From Bimuria novae-zelandiae CBS 107.79 (Eukaryota > Ascomycota > Dothideomycetes > Pleosporales > Didymosphaeriaceae): DNA of 64,000 nucleotides. The number at the start of each line of letters is the position of its first letter. Within the stretch, counting starts at the first letter, position 1. Under the pieces are notes generated by a model that ran no database searches, was not told the origin of the DNA, and saw nothing but the letters and a program-made list of their open reading frames with translations. The stretch covers positions 159,844 to 223,843 of the forward strand of contig ML976763.1 of NCBI GenBank assembly GCA_010015655.1, written 5' to 3'. Position numbers and translations under genes: made by a program. This document shows positions 1 to 12,949 of this stretch, one piece after another.

Positions 1-3000
1 TTAGGAAGAGGGAAGGCAGGACTACACTCGTCCTCGAAACCGCCTAGCTTGGCGTTGTAGACGCGTGGAGACACCAATTGCTCTTCAGGATGGACGAAGG
101 GGTTTGAGAGGATGCGAATTCCGGGATGAGGGTCTTGGGGATCTTGTTCGCCGAATTTGCGCGCGTCGGTTGGGAATCCAATCTGTGAGTCCGCCCTTCC
201 AAGCAGATCGGCAGTCCGGCGCTCCGCCAGAGTCGGGCGCCTTGGTATAGCAGGCACGGGAGTCGAATCAAAGCCAAACGTCTTCATCGTAGCGCTCCTG
301 TTCATATTGGGTCTTCCAGCTTTCTCGGTAAGCACAACGTCACCGTGCTCTGCACGACTGCTCTGCGCAAGCCTTCTCTCGAGAATGAACCGAGCTATCA
401 GCAGCCCATTTGTAGCGATAGAGATGAAGAGAACCAGGTTTAAGAGACCTACAATCGTGGGAGCAGTAAGGATAGCGTCCACCACGCACAGCGAGATGGC
501 GCGGAGATCCGAAAAGCCTTGAGTGAATGAGATCATGCCAAAGGCGAGCGTCTGTTGAACAAGCGTGTTGGCAATGACGTGGACCTTGTGGGGACCTTTC
601 ATGGCGGCGAGTTGATTCTTGAACAAGAAGGCTGATGGTGGCGGAATTGCTACGGCGGTGCGCAAGCGCATGAAGCTCAGGATAACGGCCGGTACGAGGA
701 CGAGCAGCGCAATCAGACCGAATATCTACGCATCGTTAGAGCATGCAAAAATGTTTTTCCACGCCACTTACACCGTGCGCAGTGTTGAAATGCGCTGCTG
801 ATCCCTTTCCGACAATCCCAAAGATGACCCCGATCAAAGCGAAAGGAGTGAACAAGCCTAGTAACACAATCATGCGCCACTTCTTCACCTTCGCATCGTT
901 GATGGGCTGTCCGATCATGTCCGACAAACGCCAGATTGCACCCAGTGCAAGGTAGGCTGGCAGCGCAAAGAAAAAGGCCAGGACGGAGAAGAGTACTATG
1001 GAGGTTAGCGTTTTGGTAGGAGCCCCAAAATTAACAAACTCACCATGGAGAGCCGTCGTGATGGCAAAAGGTTTGATCTCCAGCCCATTGATGGTCACCG
1101 CCTGCTTAACAATGTCGACCGTAAACTTGTTGCCCTCGTTCATAATTGTAACGGGGCCTTTTGAGAGTGCAGCGAGCGTAGAATCATCCAGAGGTGCCAA
1201 TGTCGGCATGTCCATCATGCCCGCGTTCTTCATAAGCGGTCCTTGCATGATACCCAACGCGAGAGCAGCGAGGCCACCAAAGCCTGAGCACGTTACAGTG
1301 TCTAATCCAGACTGGGCAATGCCCTGCAATGTTAAATCATCGATAGCCGGAGTGACCATATCGGCGCGACGACTCATTTGACGAAAAGGCTCTATCACGA
1401 TCAGCATGGTATAGTCTCAAAGAAATTGTAAGCTCACCTCCTCCGTTAGCATCAACGCTTCGCTTCGCCGGTAACGGAGATGAGCTGTTCTTTCCCATAT
1501 TGAACATTTGAGAGATGAGCAATACGCCTTCTCCAGACAAGCCACGCGTGAAGGCGACTACCGAACCATTCAACGAGTCGTTGAACTTTGTCTGAGGAAG
1601 GGCTGCTAGGTTTGTCGCGAGTTCTTTCGGAAAATCACCGCTTATGACCTTCTGGAAGCCGCCGGCCTCTGAGAATGCGCTGACGCTACCTTCCACCAGA
1701 CCTCTTGCGGCGCCTTCCGCTACCTTGGCCATGTCCACGTTCGTTGTCAAGCCTCCGGCTTGTGAAGTCAACGTGTCTCCGATCGCCTTTATGCCGCCGT
1801 TCTGGAATAAGCTCGCAACAAGGTTCTTCGTGAATTGCTCCGCGATTAGCTCTGCTGCCTGATTTTCGCCGGTCGTAGTCTCCAGGGCCATGCTGCCATT
1901 CCCCGGTGAGGCACCTAGACCCACTGAGATACCTTCGCCGATGCCCTTTCCTGCGCCCGAAGCCAGTGAAACAAGACTGGAGCTGTCGAGACTAAAACCT
2001 CCTGCGCCGCCCGAAAGGAGCATGCCTAGATTCGAAGACTCCAAGAATGACTGGCTCAGACCACGGGTAAAATTGCCTACAATCCCGGGAATGTCCATCT
2101 GAGTAGCATCGGTCGCTTGTCGTTTGGCCAAGGCCCCGGTAGTTTCGCTCCTGGATAGCCCTAGACCTTTGCTTGCTCCCTGCCCAAGTCCTTCACCAGC
2201 TGCAGCAGCTATCTGCGGTATTTGTGCCATAAAATCGCTGGTGCCACTGACTTGGTTGAGACGCATTTGCGCACCCAGACTTCTTGCAATAGGAACAGTG
2301 ACGCCAAGTCCAAAATTCCTGGCAATGCTCATCACGTCACTGTTGTTCGTAGGTTGGAATTGCTCCTGTGTAAGGTTGAGACCGCTTGCGCTTGCTTGTC
2401 CAATACCTTGTGCCAGTGCATAGGCCGCCATGCCGACAAGGAGATCAGAAGTACCATTCCCAAAAGCGGGAGCTAGCTGAGCACCTATTCCACTACCCAG
2501 ATACTGGGCGACAGCCAGGATACCGGTAGGTTCTTGCCCCATCGCCGCCGCAGCTTTCGTAGCAATGGCTTTGGATTCTTCCGGGGTAGTCAGGTTAAGG
2601 CCGTTCTCTGCGCCCATACTACAATTAGTCAGTCGCGAAACCATGAAGGTATACGGGGGCACGCACCCGAGACCAACACCAAGGAAATAAGCAGGTGTCA
2701 CCAGTGCACCGATAAGATCCCCAGAGAGGCCTGATAGCGCCTGCTGGAACAAGTCTGTCAAGCCGGTCGCACTCCCAGTTCCGTCGAGCATGCCCATCAT
2801 TCCTGAAAGCAGCCCACCAGATCCACCACCTTGTTGCTCGCCACCCTCTGCCTCACTCACAAGCTGCCGCTTCTGATGACCGGATTCCTTGTTCGTCTTG
2901 ATCCGCGTCACTTCTGTCATCAAACTCTTTCCAAAATCAGTCAGCCCACCGCTCTCCAAGCTGTCCCCATAATGCAAGGATGCTTTCGCAACCGTCTCCG

Positions 3001-3211
3001 TCAACTCCAATAGCGCATGATGGAAGCGCGCGTCGTCGTATAACGCATCGATCGTCTCGGGCGAAAGGATACCGTCCAGTGCATGTGGTGGCCGCGCCCG
3101 GCTAGTTGACAACCATTCGGTAAACCAGATCCCGAGGGAAACATAGAGAAGAAAGATAACCGTCAAAAGAGCGAATGGCAGGTGCCAGCGCCCCTTAGAA
3201 GAGAAGATCAT
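1..3211 (-). CDS. Large glycosylated membrane protein with cytochrome b561-like C-terminal domain (3' end beyond window)
   Basis: Four exons read on the minus strand: 3211-1438, 1391-1044, 995-772 and 725 to the window edge. The introns of 46, 48 and 46 bp have GT-AG ends, and the frame stays open throughout (782 codons to the end of exon 3, then about 241 more). Residues 10-30 form a membrane anchor. A long extracytoplasmic region follows, with several N-x-S/T sites and Gly/Ala-rich repeats of the form GxGxGxSxGLG (for example near residues 250-280, 335-350 and 420-440). About five hydrophobic helices follow. An AHG motif opens the third and a PHKVH motif precedes the fourth, as heme histidines do in b561 proteins; I could not place a full set of four ligands. 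The tail is Pro/Arg-rich and cytosolic. Transmembrane electron transfer is an inference from these histidines. The start was chosen because the anchor begins there. Confidence 0.6.
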
Positions 3212-3950
3212 AACGGGACGTTGCTAAAAAAAAAATTAAAATTTGCATAGAAGTTGACGCTGTCGCAGCGCGCCATGGACAGCACCCTCGAAAACTAGAT
3301 GCACACAAAGGCGGTCATATAGCCCAGGCGTCGGAACGTGGTTTGATACTGCCCAGGTTGTTATGAAACATGCTAGGTGTCGCGGTGCTTCGTGGAGTAA
3401 GGGTGTTCACTGCACATCTATGTTAAACGCGGACGCTCTCATTGGTCATCATGAAGAAGACGCCGGGGGGCACGGAGGACTCAAGCACACATCTGTAGCA
3501 TCTACCAGCATCGCAGTGCATTGCTTCTGGCGTTGCTTGTTGCGAAGGTGAAAAGTATGAACCAATCAGCCTTTGAAAAGGCGCCAAGAAGATCAATGGC
3601 ACTTGGAAAATCTACGCATTCGCGAATTAGCCACCAAGGCGACTCATCAAACCACCTATCCTGGTCATTTCTCCATAGGGTACCTGGCCCATTTGTGTGA
3701 ACCTCGTTTGGAATGGTGGCGCGTGTGGATATGATGCGACGGGCGTGAAACAGCATACCACACAGTAGGTAATCAGATTAAACAATGTTTACCCCGGGGG
3801 GCAAATCATGTATCGGTGACTGAAGAGAAGCCCGCGCGACGGAAACAAAGTAAAAGGGCACCTAAGATAGCAACACAATGAAAAGGGAGGGTGGGAGGTA
3901 AGACAGATAGCAAGGCCTTACTAGTTAGCAGAATTGTCAAGAAGCAAGTA
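3212..3950. other. Intergenic region
   Basis: Normal base composition. It holds the upstream region of the membrane-protein gene and ends at the left terminus of the transposon block. I see no coding region, RNA gene or repeat; the short open frames have no support. Confidence 0.5.
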
Positions 3951-3998
3951 CCGTGCGGAGACAGTCAGTGCGCAGAGACAGTCAATGCGCGCCCCAAC
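3951..3998 (+). repeat. Left terminal inverted repeat of the expanded pogo element
   Basis: Begins CCGTGCG after the TA target site. It contains a 17-bp motif twice in direct tandem (3958-3974 and 3975-3991, starting GAGACAGTCA). It matches the reverse complement of 24077-24124 with four differences, three of them transitions. Confidence 0.88.
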
Positions 3999-4165
3999 AA
4001 TGCGACCCCTCAACTTTAACGCGACGCAACTCTATAAATATAGATCTAATTAACGCTACAATTGTAGCTATTAAATTGCTAGAACTAGGAGAAGATTTTA
4101 CGTATATAGAAATTACAAAAAGATTTAGTGTTGTACGCTCTACGTTAACGCGCAGGCACTAACGC

Positions 4166-4295
4166 GCAGACTTGTTAACAATCAAGCCAATCAAGCCGGT
4201 CTAGCCTAATATGGAAATTCACTAGCTCGCGTAGGTTAAGATGTTACTAAATTTGGTTAGATCGGCTTGATTGGCTTAATTGTTGACAAGTCTGC
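4166..4295. repeat. 130-bp MITE with about 41-bp inverted repeats
   Basis: The two arms (starting GCAGACTTGTTAAC and ending with its near complement) match over about 41 bp with a few transitions, around a spacer of about 48 bp. TAACGC stands on both sides (4160-4165 and 4296-4301), which looks like a 6-bp target duplication. It sits inside the helix-turn-helix coding part of the pogo transposase. No coding capacity. The superfamily is not clear. Confidence 0.7.
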
Positions 4296-4815
4296 TAACG
4301 CGTCACGCAGGCACGCACTGTTACAATCCAGAAGTCGACGGTGGGACGACGGGCCTTATGACAGCACTCGGGCCCCACCTGGGGATTACGTAATGTCTCA
4401 GGCTGTCTCAGACGCCAAGACTATGGGACATTATGGAACCACGTGACCACGATCACGTGATGTCCCAAGATATCCCACGAAATCCCATGAAGCCAGGTTA
4501 TGGAATACCGTGGGATTCTATAGGACAAGGAGGATATATATACAGGACGGGTTTCCTTTATACGCTCCTTATAGTTAACTTACATATCTTCTATGCGAGT
4601 ACGTTCTCCTATATAGACTACCGTAGACTTTTGCAGATAATGGTTTCGCTAGGACGTGCACGCTAAACCATCTGAGGTATCGCTTTATCCCCACTTGCAA
4701 CCTCCAACATCCTCAATTTATTGCTAGGGTCTATATCTCGACAACAACACTATATTATTTAGAACTTTTTTAATAATCTGTTTTGCAACGCTTAGTTCTC
4801 GTAGGCGCTTGAATT

Positions 4816-6983
4816 TCATGAAAAACGAGCATGTGGTGGTGGTTTTGTAGGGCACTGCGCTTGGGGGCGGATGTCGCGCGATGTCTCTACACCCTCATCA
4901 ATGCTGCCCTCAGCATCCTCATCAGGATCGATGTAGATTTCAATTGGAGGTGGTTTTTGAGGCTGTAATCTCTGCGGGGAAGGCGTCTGTATATCGTTTT
5001 CCTGGTGCTGAGGTTGAAGTTGACGCTGGGTGGCATATGTAGAGTCCTGGGAGGCCTGCGATGTAGAGCTCTCGTATAGGGCAACCGACGACTGCGAGTC
5101 AAATGATGATGTGAATACGTTGCCCTTGGCTAGCTCACGTGACTCCCAGTCATCTGGTGCAATCATCGTTGGTTTTGGTGGTTTGTTCGCTGAGATCTCT
5201 GCGAGAACCTGGCGTCGATTTACATCGTTGGATGCAGCCTCCTGAGCGTCATCGTCGAGCAATCTCTGTAGGCATTGCTCCTTAGTAAAAACGCTATACC
5301 CAGGCACCTTTCTGCTGCGGAGAATCTCCTTGAGTTGTTGTATACTCCATCCAACGTATGCCTGCCACTTACTAGTGGTGCTTTTAGCTTTAATAGGCGC
5401 CGCGGCGTATGGGTCCTCATAAACCCATTCATATGCCCCGTTAACGCGCGCGACCGTCGTGAGGTTAATTAATTTATTAAACTTAGTTTTGACATGTAAA
5501 ATTGGGTCCTCCGCGTCCTCCTAGCCGTCCCATGTTACTTGCAAGCCTTGATTTAGCTTTACTAGGTGATCCTCGCTGCCGTTGGGGGCGATAGAGATGC
5601 CTGTTTGGATGAACGATTTCCTGATGAGATCCTNNNNNNNNNNNNNNNNNNNNNNNNNNNNNNNNNNNNNNNNNNNNNNNNNNNNNNNNNNNNNNNNNNN
5701 NNNNNNNNNNNNNNNNNNNNNNNNNNNNNNNNNNNNNNNNNNNNNNNNNNNNNNNNNNNNNNNNNNNNNNNNNNNNNNNNNNNNNNNNNNNNNNNNNNNN
5801 NNNNNNNNNNNNNNNNNNNNNNNNNNNNNNNNNNNNNNNNNNNNNNNNNNNNNNNNNNNNNNNNNNNNNNNNNNNNNNNNNNNNNNNNNNNNNNNNNNNN
5901 NNNNNNNNNNNNNNNNNNNNNNNNNNNNNNNNNNNNNNNNNNNNNNNNNNNNNNNNNNNNNNNNNNNNNNNNNNNNNNNNNNNNNNNNNNNNNNNNNNNN
6001 NNNNNNNNNNNNNNNNNNNNNNNNNNNNNNNNNNNNNNNNNNNNNNNNNNNNNNNNNNNNNNNNNNNNNNNNNNNNNNNNNNNNNNNNNNNNNNNNNNNN
6101 NNNNNNNNNNNNNNNNNNNNNNNNNNNNNNNNNNNNNNNNNNNNNNNNNNNNNNNNNNNNNNNNNNNNNNNNNNNNNNNNNNNNNNNNNNNNNNNNNNNN
6201 NNNNNNNNNNNNNNNNNNNNNNNNNNNNNNNNNNNNNNNNNNNNNNNNNNNNNAAATCGCGACAGCCCAGTATATAAACCATCCCGGATTAAATTATTCT
6301 GCCGTCTAATAAAGCGTACGAAACTTTCTGCCTTTGGCTTTAGGTCCTCAGGCAGCTGTTGCGCCTGTTTTGTTATTGCTCGCCATGTAATGAAGTAGCG
6401 CCGCCGAAATGCGATGAACCAGCTAACACTGTACCCGAACTGCATGCGTCAATATTGCTCCACAAAGGATAAAGTTACTTACCTGAGAACGTCGGGACTC
6501 ATAGATCAACCTGTAGAGCTCATCCGTCTGCCTTTTAAACCATACCATTGTTATGCGGCGTCCTTCTTGCCTAGCGATGCAGAAGCGTTGGTATAATGCA
6601 GCTTCTAGGACAGGCCAGCACTCACGCTTCGCAACCACATGCTTCCGGCTCCGTGCAGGTTGCTCATATATAATTTTATCACGCTGTAACCACCAGAGGG
6701 ATAGGCAGGATTGATTATACTGCTTCCAATCGAACTTCCTCATGACTTCTTGGGCGGTAGGGGGGCGTATATCGCCATCCCACTGCAGGCCTGACCATAC
6801 CCTAGCGATGCGGTCACCGTACGGATCCCACACCCAGTTCTCTTCATCCCGGATCCAATTAATAACCTCTGCCTTCTCTTCTCGGGTGTATGATCGACGA
6901 GAAACACCGGATCTGGCATCTTTAGCACCGTATATAGCGACGTCTTTACGTAGGCGACCGAGTTTCTTGCGTTCAGGGGGCAT
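4816..6983 (-). CDS. Pogo-like DDE transposase, almost intact, with assembly gap
   Basis: Exon 1 is 6983-6483 (167 codons). A 43-bp intron (GTAAGT...ATGCAG, 6440-6482) follows, then exon 2 from 6439 to 4816 through a run of 620 N. The N-terminal part has Trp-rich DNA-binding helices; WPVLEAALYQRF with a following IT/WFKRQ and the exon-2 start FGYSVSWFIAFRRRY resemble the CENP-B/pogo helix-turn-helix. The catalytic DDE region must lie in the gap and cannot be checked. After the gap comes KSFIQTGIS...NGSEDHL, typical of the end of DDE_1 transposases. A Gln/Pro-rich acidic tail then ends at a TGA at 4816. One TAG (5521-5523) breaks the frame; it could be a RIP hit or a sequence error. The frame length across the gap is uncertain, so the gap size may be nominal. 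Confidence 0.7.
5634..6253. other. Assembly gap (620 N)
   Basis: A run of N inside the transposase gene. Open frames that appear to cross it are artefacts. A gap here suggests the element has other near-identical copies that the assembly could not separate. Confidence 0.99.
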
Positions 6984-7740
6984 GCTGGCGGTGATGAGGA
7001 CGAGCAGTATAATAATGAGCGACTTTAACAGGTGGGTGGCAAATGTTACTACCCCGCGTATACTCCTGGAAATGTTAAATTCTAGAAAAATCAGGTCGCC
7101 GAGACGAGCAAATTAACGTACAAAACACCAAAAAATATTAAGATTTAACCAAGATGGTTCTGTCGTTACTTTTGTGAGAGAATAAGGTGTACGAACAACG
7201 GAGATTCCATCCTGAGAATCTGATACTTGGCAATTACGTACACACGCCGATCATACTCCATATGGTTTAGCGTGCACGTCCTAGCGAAACCATTATCTGC
7301 AAAAGTCTACGGTAACGTACTTGCATAGCGAGCTGATCAGTCAAGCGAGCTGATCACTCTGCCAAGACCCCATCAAAATCTACACTCTACACAATAATAC
7401 AGAATGCGCACAAACAGTTATAAGAAATCGTAGTAGGCTAATCTACTCAGAATCTACTTCTACTTCTTTTTTACACGTGCGCGAGTTATGCCCAGCCTCG
7501 CCGCAGCGTCTATAGCGCTATTAAGTTAATTCGCCTTTATTAGTGCGCACCCTCTTCTTTGCCTTTTTCTTATTACTACGCGCCGTAAAGTCCTTTAGGG
7601 CAGCTAGTCGCTAGCTATTAGTAGTTATAAGGACTCTTTCTTGCTATAGTCGCTTTCTCTTATGCGATTTACGTCGTGTAGCGGCCTTATTAGTGGCTTA
7701 AAGCTCAGCGTTACGCTTTGTTATTAACACTAAAGAATAC

Positions 7741-7916
7741 TGTCAGATAAAAAGCATATCAAGTTCGGAGGATCAGGGGTAGCCCGAAAAAGGCCGGGGA
7801 TTAACCGAGAACACACAGAACCTGCCAAGGGAACCCCGTAGACAAAAAGAACAACCCAATACATTAATTCAACCCCCCAAATTATCAGGACATCTATTAA
7901 GACGTAATATCTAATA
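7741..7916 (+). repeat. Left LTR of copia 1
   Basis: 176 bp. It differs from the right LTR by a handful of transitions, including the terminal CA changed to TA. Confidence 0.93.
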
Positions 7917-10900
7917 ATTAAGAGTCTCACTGCCTTAACAAGAGCGAAAATAGCAACCTAAAACCTAAATTAAACTAACAGAACAATTATTCTTCGCGAT
8001 AACACTAAATACCGTAGCTAGCTTAACTAACTATAAGCCCACTGCGTCGCATATAATACATAGGCGCAAGTCAACCCTGATTTAGCAATTACCCCACTTA
8101 CGGAGCCATTTAAGCCCGAGCTACCCGAGACGGTAGACTATACGCCAGCCGCAACCCTTCCAGACGGCGTCTTACTATTAAGACTATCCAAACTTTCGTC
8201 CGCTAGACTAAAGAGCTACAAAGAGGATTTAGACCTCTATAAACTCCAGATGGAGAAATACAAGATGCAGTACACAAAGTACAAGACCAAAGTCGTAAGT
8301 TTGCAACAGATTGTAGTATTTATCTAGTTATTAATAGCACCGTATCTATAACGCACTTGCTGTCTCCTAGATACTACTATTAAAGAATAGATTATAAAGC
8401 TAAAAGTAAAAGTAAGAGTTACCTCTAAGTTTAAACAAGAGCAAGCGCGACAGCGATACCATAGCTTGTTAAAGCCTCCACGTACAGTGAATAACTAGGA
8501 CACATAGCTTACTAAATACAATTATGCCACAATAGAGGCCGAGACACTAAACGTGTCTGATACCACACAATTTAATCCTGTGGCTGTAGACTTTATGTTA
8601 GCAGTAAATAAGATAGCTCTAGTATAGGCTGTAACCTTCCAATTAAATGGAAAGGACCTACCCGGCATGGACCGAAAGGACATAATAGGACGTTTCCGAG
8701 AATATATAATGCTAAATTATTTAATAACGCGAAATAGAAGCTAAAAGGCAGCGTTTGCAACAAAAGACTTATCTTATCTCGCTAAAAGTAGCTAAGCTGC
8801 CTAGAGCATGCAAGGGGATCCCTAACATGTAGAAATAGGAAACTCTTGGGGTACAAAACGGGGTAGACCCCAACATTAACGTATAGCTATAAAGGATGAT
8901 GATCGTGCACCTTTAAGCTCTTTAAACCCTTAACGAGGTAGTAGTAACTCCGCCAAAGCGGACGCCAATCGTGGTAAACCTGCTAGAGCAGGTACTAACA
9001 AAACCGCCAAGTGTCTAGCCTACGATATAAGACACCCTATTAGGGAATACTTCTATCTCTACCCGGACAAAGCACTAGAATGGTGGGAGCTAAACCTAAG
9101 AATAGCTAAATACGTTACTCTGAAACAAGAGCACGATGCTAATTTTTAAAGTCTACTAAGAGCTTAAAGTAGACCTAGAACCAAGACTCTATCCTTTAAG
9201 AATTCCTATACCCTAACTCCAGAGATCACTAATTAGTAACTAAATAGAAGACAGATTTTAAAGGTGCAAGCCGCCTATTCTGCGACCTTTACTATAGACT
9301 AATTTAACTATCCTCTTTAGCGTTCTTTTATCCTTAACTTAGGCTCAACGTGCCACATCACGAACAACCCTGACCGGATTTAAAACTATCGGCCACCTAC
9401 ACAAGGCGACTTTATATAGGCAGGCGACACTCAAATCTGGGTAAAAGGATACGGAACTATTATCTTGAACCTAAAACACAAATAGGGAGCTAAAAGACTA
9501 GTACTACATAACGTAGCAATATGCCCAGACATGCTATATAACCTAGTCTCCTTCTAAGTGCTAAGGCAGAAGGGATTCTAGTGGAATACCTAATTAGAGC
9601 CTACTGCCCTAAAGCAACTAAATGGAACAACCATTAGAGAGCTTACCGAAATTTATGGATAATAGGTATTAGAACACTAACCCGTGCACTATGCAGCGCA
9701 CTATACGCATTCCTATAATTCTCGAACGCAATAACGACCTTAAAGAGTATTAGCCCTCCTATGGCATAAAAGGCTCGGTTATTCAGGACCCGCCGCAATC
9801 GAGCACCTAGTGCAGCGAGCTGAGGGGGTACGCGTTAAGGGAATTATAATAGTAAAGTGCAACTCATGTGGAAGAGCAAAGATATAAAGGCAGATAAGCC
9901 ACGCACCTAGGATTAATAAGTAAGGACCCGCAGAAAGGCTTTCTATTAATTTCCACACCTACGAATCACTATTATTTAATAAAGAGAAGAGCCAGATGCT
10001 CGTTACAAATAGATATTCTGGTCTCTAATAGGACTTCTACTTCACGGATAACTAAACGGCAAGGTTAATTATTAAGACATTAATAATCTTCTTTAGATTT
10101 CTTAAGAACCAATATGACATCACTCTAAAAGTTATTGAAACGGACAATGAGATCACCACAGTTAAACCTAAAGTTAAGCGGTGGCTAAAAAGCCTAGGCA
10201 TAATTATTAAGCCTTTAGCACTAGACACGCAAGCTCAAAATAGTGGCGCTGAACGCTTAGGGGGCGTAAATAAAGAAAAATCTCGCGCAATACGTCTAGA
10301 CGCAAACCTTCTATAGGAACTCTAGCCTAAAATTACAAGAGCTAGAGTGTATCTATACAATTAAACGCTAAACTACACGAATAACTAGAAAACACTATAC
10401 GAGATATTCTTTACACGAGTATTACTAGCTAATAGGATTATTACGTCTATTAAGAAACTAAACTTAGCCTACCTAAAGGCGTACGGATGCAAAGCATTTG
10501 CTATAATAAATAATACCCACCGTGGAAAATTAAGACTACAACGACTCGACCCTAAAGCATAGATCGGATACCTTATTAGATACCGGTTATTAAACATTTA
10601 CTAAATATAGATACTAACGCTGGCCAAGGTCATCAGCACGCGAGACGTCGTATTTAATAAAAATATAATTTTTAACAGGAAGATAGAGGATCTAATAGAT
10701 AACGTTATGCACAATACGCTAGCCAAGATAGCTACATATATTAAGATAATTAAGCTACTACCACCGGTGCACTAACCAGAAACCGAATTATTCTACGAAG
10801 ACAATGTCGCAGAAAACGAATTACCCACAAAGGACAAAGTTGACCCACCGGGCTACTATCAAGGAAGGAAGATTAGAGATCACTACCTAACACTATCTTT

Positions 10901-12773
10901 AACTCTACTACCTGCAGCTCTGCTAGCACAGCTAATAATAAGGGAAAATACAAACCTACCCGAGATTACTTTATCTAAGACAGTCCCCTGGGCAGCAGCT
11001 TTCATGGCAGGAACGGAAGCAGGAAGGGTCGGAAAACATAATAGGAACATAATTGACAAAGCCTAGATAAAAAGACTACTAGCGAAGGGCGTTAAGATTC
11101 ACTAATTATAGTTACCTCCGCCACCCACTTGTAAAACGAACCTTGACTAACATCTGATAGGAGAATTATTCCGGGAAGCGTAGCAATCGCATCTGGACAG
11201 TTATAGAATTACCTAATCCTGGATGGAAGTACCGTATAAGATAGTAAAGGTAATAGGCCAACAAATCCTAGACTACATGTGGGTGTATATATATAAGTTT
11301 AATAAATATTACTAGTTTATCAAGTGCAAAGCGCGACTAGTAGTTAGAGGAGACTAATAACGTAATATAACCTCCCAGGATACCTACGCAGTAACATTGG
11401 CTAGAAGATCCTTTCGCTTACTTATAGTAATTACTGCTAAATATGACCTCAAACTTATATAATATAACGTTACTAACGCGTTTGTACACGTATTACTGGA
11501 TCGAGAAGTCTACATGCGCATGCCGCCTGGATATTAAAAACCTAGTACTGTCCTTAAAGTCTAGAAGGCACTCTACGGACTGCGAATCTCACTACTTCTT
11601 TAGTAGAAAGAGTTTATAGCTACGCTTATTAAGTTCGGTTTCTAGACCGTGCCCTATAAGCCATGCTACATAATTAAGGATAGTATTATTATCTTCTTTT
11701 ACGTAGACGACATCATTATTGCGCACCACTAAGACAAAGCTAGCTAAGCTTAGCAAGTCGTAGAATAACTCAGGAAGAAATACTTAATAACAGGCAGAGA
11801 AGACCTACTATAGTTCCTAGGAATTAAAGTAATTAGAGATTAGCAAAACTAACTTATTTAACTCTCCTAGGCCGCATACTATGACAAAATCAGCCAGCTG
11901 GTTGATGACTAAACAATCCGACATGACACCCCAATGGGCATAGGGGAGCTCAAGCCGAGAGAAGGGCTGGCTTCGCTCATAGAGATTAACAAATACCAAC
12001 GTAAGATCGGATCACTCCTATATGCAGCTATTAGTACCTGACCGGATATTACATTCGCAACCTTAAGGCTAGCGAGATTCTTATTAAATCCTAGTCCAGA
12101 ACATTATTATGCGGCTGACCGAGCCCTGCTGTACCTTAACAAAACAAAGTAGAAGACACTTTAACTTAGAAGAGGCGAATTCTTGCAGGTAGCAAGTAAT
12201 ACCTTATTTATAAACAACACTCTAGACCATAAGAGCTCGCAAGGCTACGCTATTAAGCTATTTAATAGCCTTATTATATAGCGTGCAAGCAAACAAGACA
12301 CTATTACTACGTTAACTACAAAAGCTAAGCTCCTTGCTCTAGCGCAAGTCGCAAAGGAAGCTATCTTTACATTAAGATTAATAGAGGAACTAAAAGTTAA
12401 GTTACCTAGCCCTACTATTATAATCCAATGTGACAACTAGCAAACTATTCGGCTAGTAACGCAGGAAATCTCGAAGCTGCATACGAAGCTTTAACACGTT
12501 AATATATATAACTACTAGCTCCGATAGGAAGTAACTAGGGGAAGGATAAAGGTAGAATACACTAAATCCGCAAAGATAATTATAGATAGCTTAACTAAAG
12601 CACTCTTGGTAAATTAGTAGCAGAACTTCCTAAAGCAACTAGGACTAGTGGAGGTAAGAAATTAAAAGGTAGCTAATAAAGCACCTTTAGAGGAGATTTA
12701 AGACTAGCTTAATAACCTCACCCTCGTCTGATAACCTTGGCTATGGCTCGAACGGCTCTAAGCTAAGGGGGTG
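7917..12773 (+). pseudogene. Copia 1 gag-pol, many stops
   Basis: The order is gag, protease, integrase, reverse transcriptase, RNase H, which defines copia. The integrase C-terminal region around 10240-10620 resembles copia integrases. The reverse transcriptase near 11500-11730 reads YMRMPPGY, KALYGLRIS and an intact FYVDDIIIA catalytic site at about 11698. The RNase H-like end is near 12200-12600. TAA and TAG interrupt every domain. No long open frame is left. Confidence 0.85.
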
Positions 12774-12949
12774 TGTTAGATAAAAAGCATATCAAGTTCG
12801 GAGGATTAGGGGTAGCCCGAAAAAGGCCAGGGATTAACCGAGAACACACAGAACCTGCCGAGGGAACCCCGTAGACAAAAAGAACAACCTAATACATTAA
12901 TTCAACCCCCCGAATCATCAGGACATCCATTAAGACGTGACATCTAACA
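12774..12949 (+). repeat. Right LTR of copia 1
   Basis: 176 bp, begins TGTTAGATAA and ends ATCTAACA, followed by AATAC. Confidence 0.93.

Larger units (their letters stand above)
4621..7312 (-). mobile_element. TIR DNA transposon of a pogo-like type, not RIP-decayed
   Basis: Perfect 51-bp inverted repeats (4621-4671 and 7262-7312, beginning CCGTAGACTTTTGCAGATAA) with TA on both sides (4619-4620 and 7313-7314). The interior has normal GC content and one transposase gene on the minus strand, unlike everything around it. The TIR contains an internal palindrome (ATGGTTT ... AAACCAT). 620 bases of the interior are unresolved. The element sits in an old, heavily mutated solo LTR, so I infer a recent arrival. 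Confidence 0.85.
7741..12949 (+). mobile_element. Ty1/copia retrotransposon 1, complete in structure, RIP-decayed
   Basis: Two 176-bp LTRs (7741-7916 and 12774-12949), TGTTAGATAA...CATCTAACA with RIP changes in the left copy, and a 5-bp target duplication AATAC on both sides. The total of 5209 bp is usual for copia. It lies in the C-terminal part of the Fot1-like transposase. A purine run AAGGGGG stands just before the right LTR, as a polypurine tract should. Confidence 0.92.

Noticed and set aside
3363..3756. Small frames of 62-84 codons in the 3.3-3.8 kb interval
   Set aside because: No start context, domain or splice evidence; expected by chance in DNA of this composition.
5483..6445. Several long open frames on both strands across the N run
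   Set aside because: They are open only because N codons are not stops; only the minus-strand transposase frame is supported by sequence on both sides.
4319..7312. 4319-7312 taken as a complete LTR or TIR element with two inverted LTRs
   Set aside because: The shared part is limited to the 51-bp TIR; the outer sequence on the left is the 5' part of a solo LTR whose 3' part continues at 14402 and 21572.
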